DNA of 64,000 nt from Tridacna crocea (Eukaryota > Mollusca > Bivalvia > Cardiida > Cardiidae), in contig OX031060.1 of assembly GCA_943736015.1 (NCBI GenBank), positions 19,855,231-19,919,230 on the forward strand, read 5' to 3'. Both the position numbers and the translations under genes were made by a program. Of this stretch, positions 63,140 to 64,000 are shown piece by piece; the stretch's first letter is position 1, and each line of letters opens with the position of its first letter. The notes under the pieces were generated by a model. It did no database searches and was not told the origin of the DNA. It saw only the letters and a program-made list of their open reading frames with translations.

Positions 63140-63577
63140 TTCTCATTACCACACAATCCCTACTTTTGATGTCCCTGAGAAAGAAGCCTTTAGAAAACAT
63201 TGTGGGAAAAGGAGAAAATGCTGGTAACCAGCATTTTCTCCTTTTCCCACCATGTTTTCAACCCTTCACAAAACAAATTTCAAATTTTGAGTCACTTTTT
63301 TTTGTTGTTGTCTGCAAATGCTTTCAATTTGGACCAGTCTAAAATTTTGTCCTCTGGTAAAAGAATTGAATCTTTACCAAATAACAGAATTTTAGGATGG
63401 TCAAAATTAACAGCATTTACAGATGACAAAATGAAAGTGAATGAAGAAATTTGATTTTGAAAGGGTACAAAACATTGTTGGAAAAGGATACCGGCATTTT
63501 CTCCTTTTCCCACAATGTTTTCAAGAGGTTTCTTTCTTGGGGTCGTTAAAAGTCGGGATTGTGTGGTAAAGGGTTAA
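63140..63577. mobile_element. Two abutting type-1 MITEs
   Basis: 63140-63370 (CTCATTACCACACAATCC to GGTAAAAGAATTGA) and 63366-63577 (TTAA at 63574). The second has lost most of its left arm (GGAAAAGGATACCGGCA). Confidence 0.85.
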
Positions 63578-63667
63578 TCAATTTAAAGAAATATAGGTCA
63601 TGCCACTTCATCAGAAATATTTTTAGAAAACCCACGAACCAGTTTGGAATTCCCTTGGCTATTCTCA

Positions 63668-63872
63668 TAACCCATTACCACACAATCCCTACTTTTGACA
63701 CCCCTGAGAAAGAAGCCTATAGAAAACATTGTGGGAAAAGGAGAAAATGCTGGTAACCAGCATTTTCTCCTTTTCCCACAATGTTTTCTACCCTAAAGCA
63801 AAACAAATTTCAACTTTTGAGTCACTTTTATTTTGTCGTCTGCAAATGCTTTCAATTTGGACCAGTCTAAAA
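63668..63872. mobile_element. Type-1 hairpin MITE, right end truncated
   Basis: CCCATTACCACACAATCCC start, perfect hairpin, breaks off at CCAGTCTAAAATC. Confidence 0.88.
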
Positions 63873-63958
63873 TCAGTTTGCTGTAGAAATTTGATGGAGG
63901 TTGGGCATGGCAAGTTGACATTGAATTGTGTGTATACATGTAATAATTTTGTAATTAG

Positions 63959-64000
63959 TTTAACCCTTTCCCAAACAACAAATTTTAGACTCTTCCAAAC
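63959..64000. mobile_element. Type-3 MITE cut by the window edge
   Basis: TTAACCCTTTCCCAAACAAC followed by AAATTTTAGACTCTTCC, the standard type-3 left end. Confidence 0.88.

Overview
The window reads as a piece of a bivalve-mollusc-type nuclear genome. It is AT-rich and intron-bearing, with long introns full of short DNA transposons, tRNA-headed SINEs and tandem repeats. The repeat ends seen here (heads like AACAAGAGG, tails like GGTGAGCTAAAAA) are ones I associate with bivalves. No bacterial, organellar or viral gene was recognised. Gene identities come from remembered protein families, with exon borders set by reading frame and GT/AG sites. No database was consulted.

Three host genes are clear. 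EXT2 (heparan-sulfate polymerase subunit) is on the minus strand: its first two coding exons lie at 4140-3829 and 1323-1127, and the rest lies left of position 1. METTL25 (a methyltransferase-like protein) is complete on the plus strand, with six coding exons from 7276 to 19951 (655 codons). NADSYN1 (glutamine-dependent NAD+ synthetase) is on the plus strand with eight coding exons from 32029 to 61925. These encode the glutaminase domain through residue 266; the synthetase half lies to the right. Between METTL25 and NADSYN1, on the minus strand, is a single-exon Werner-type 3'-5' exonuclease frame (23386-22556). It has all its catalytic motifs but one in-frame TGA where the family has Trp.

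Everything else is mobile or repetitive DNA. About 60-70 copies or fragments of one hairpin MITE group (roughly 225-235 bp when intact) lie throughout EXT2, METTL25 and NADSYN1 introns. They have TTAA at both ends, ends like CCCTTTCCCAAAC or CTCATTACCAAAC, and a palindrome of about 66 bp in the middle. This makes them most like piggyBac-type non-autonomous elements. NADSYN1 intron 1 (32114-44737) holds a nest: a foldback element flanked by CTCAAGG (32340-44305) contains a TA-flanked foldback, two hAT-like insertions, a 5.4 kb element built of GGAATGT/ACATTCC words with a ~180 bp satellite, and further units. Other families are SINEs with clean target duplications, several foldback MITEs, and a set of unrelated-looking elements that share an AACAAGAG head and a TAAAAA tail and whose subterminal segments are complementary to each other within each copy.

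The three host genes have no evident joint function. The most notable signals are the paired substitutions in the MITE hairpin arms, the co-varying ends of the AACAAGAG elements, the dated nest in NADSYN1 intron 1, and the single nonsense codon in the exonuclease.
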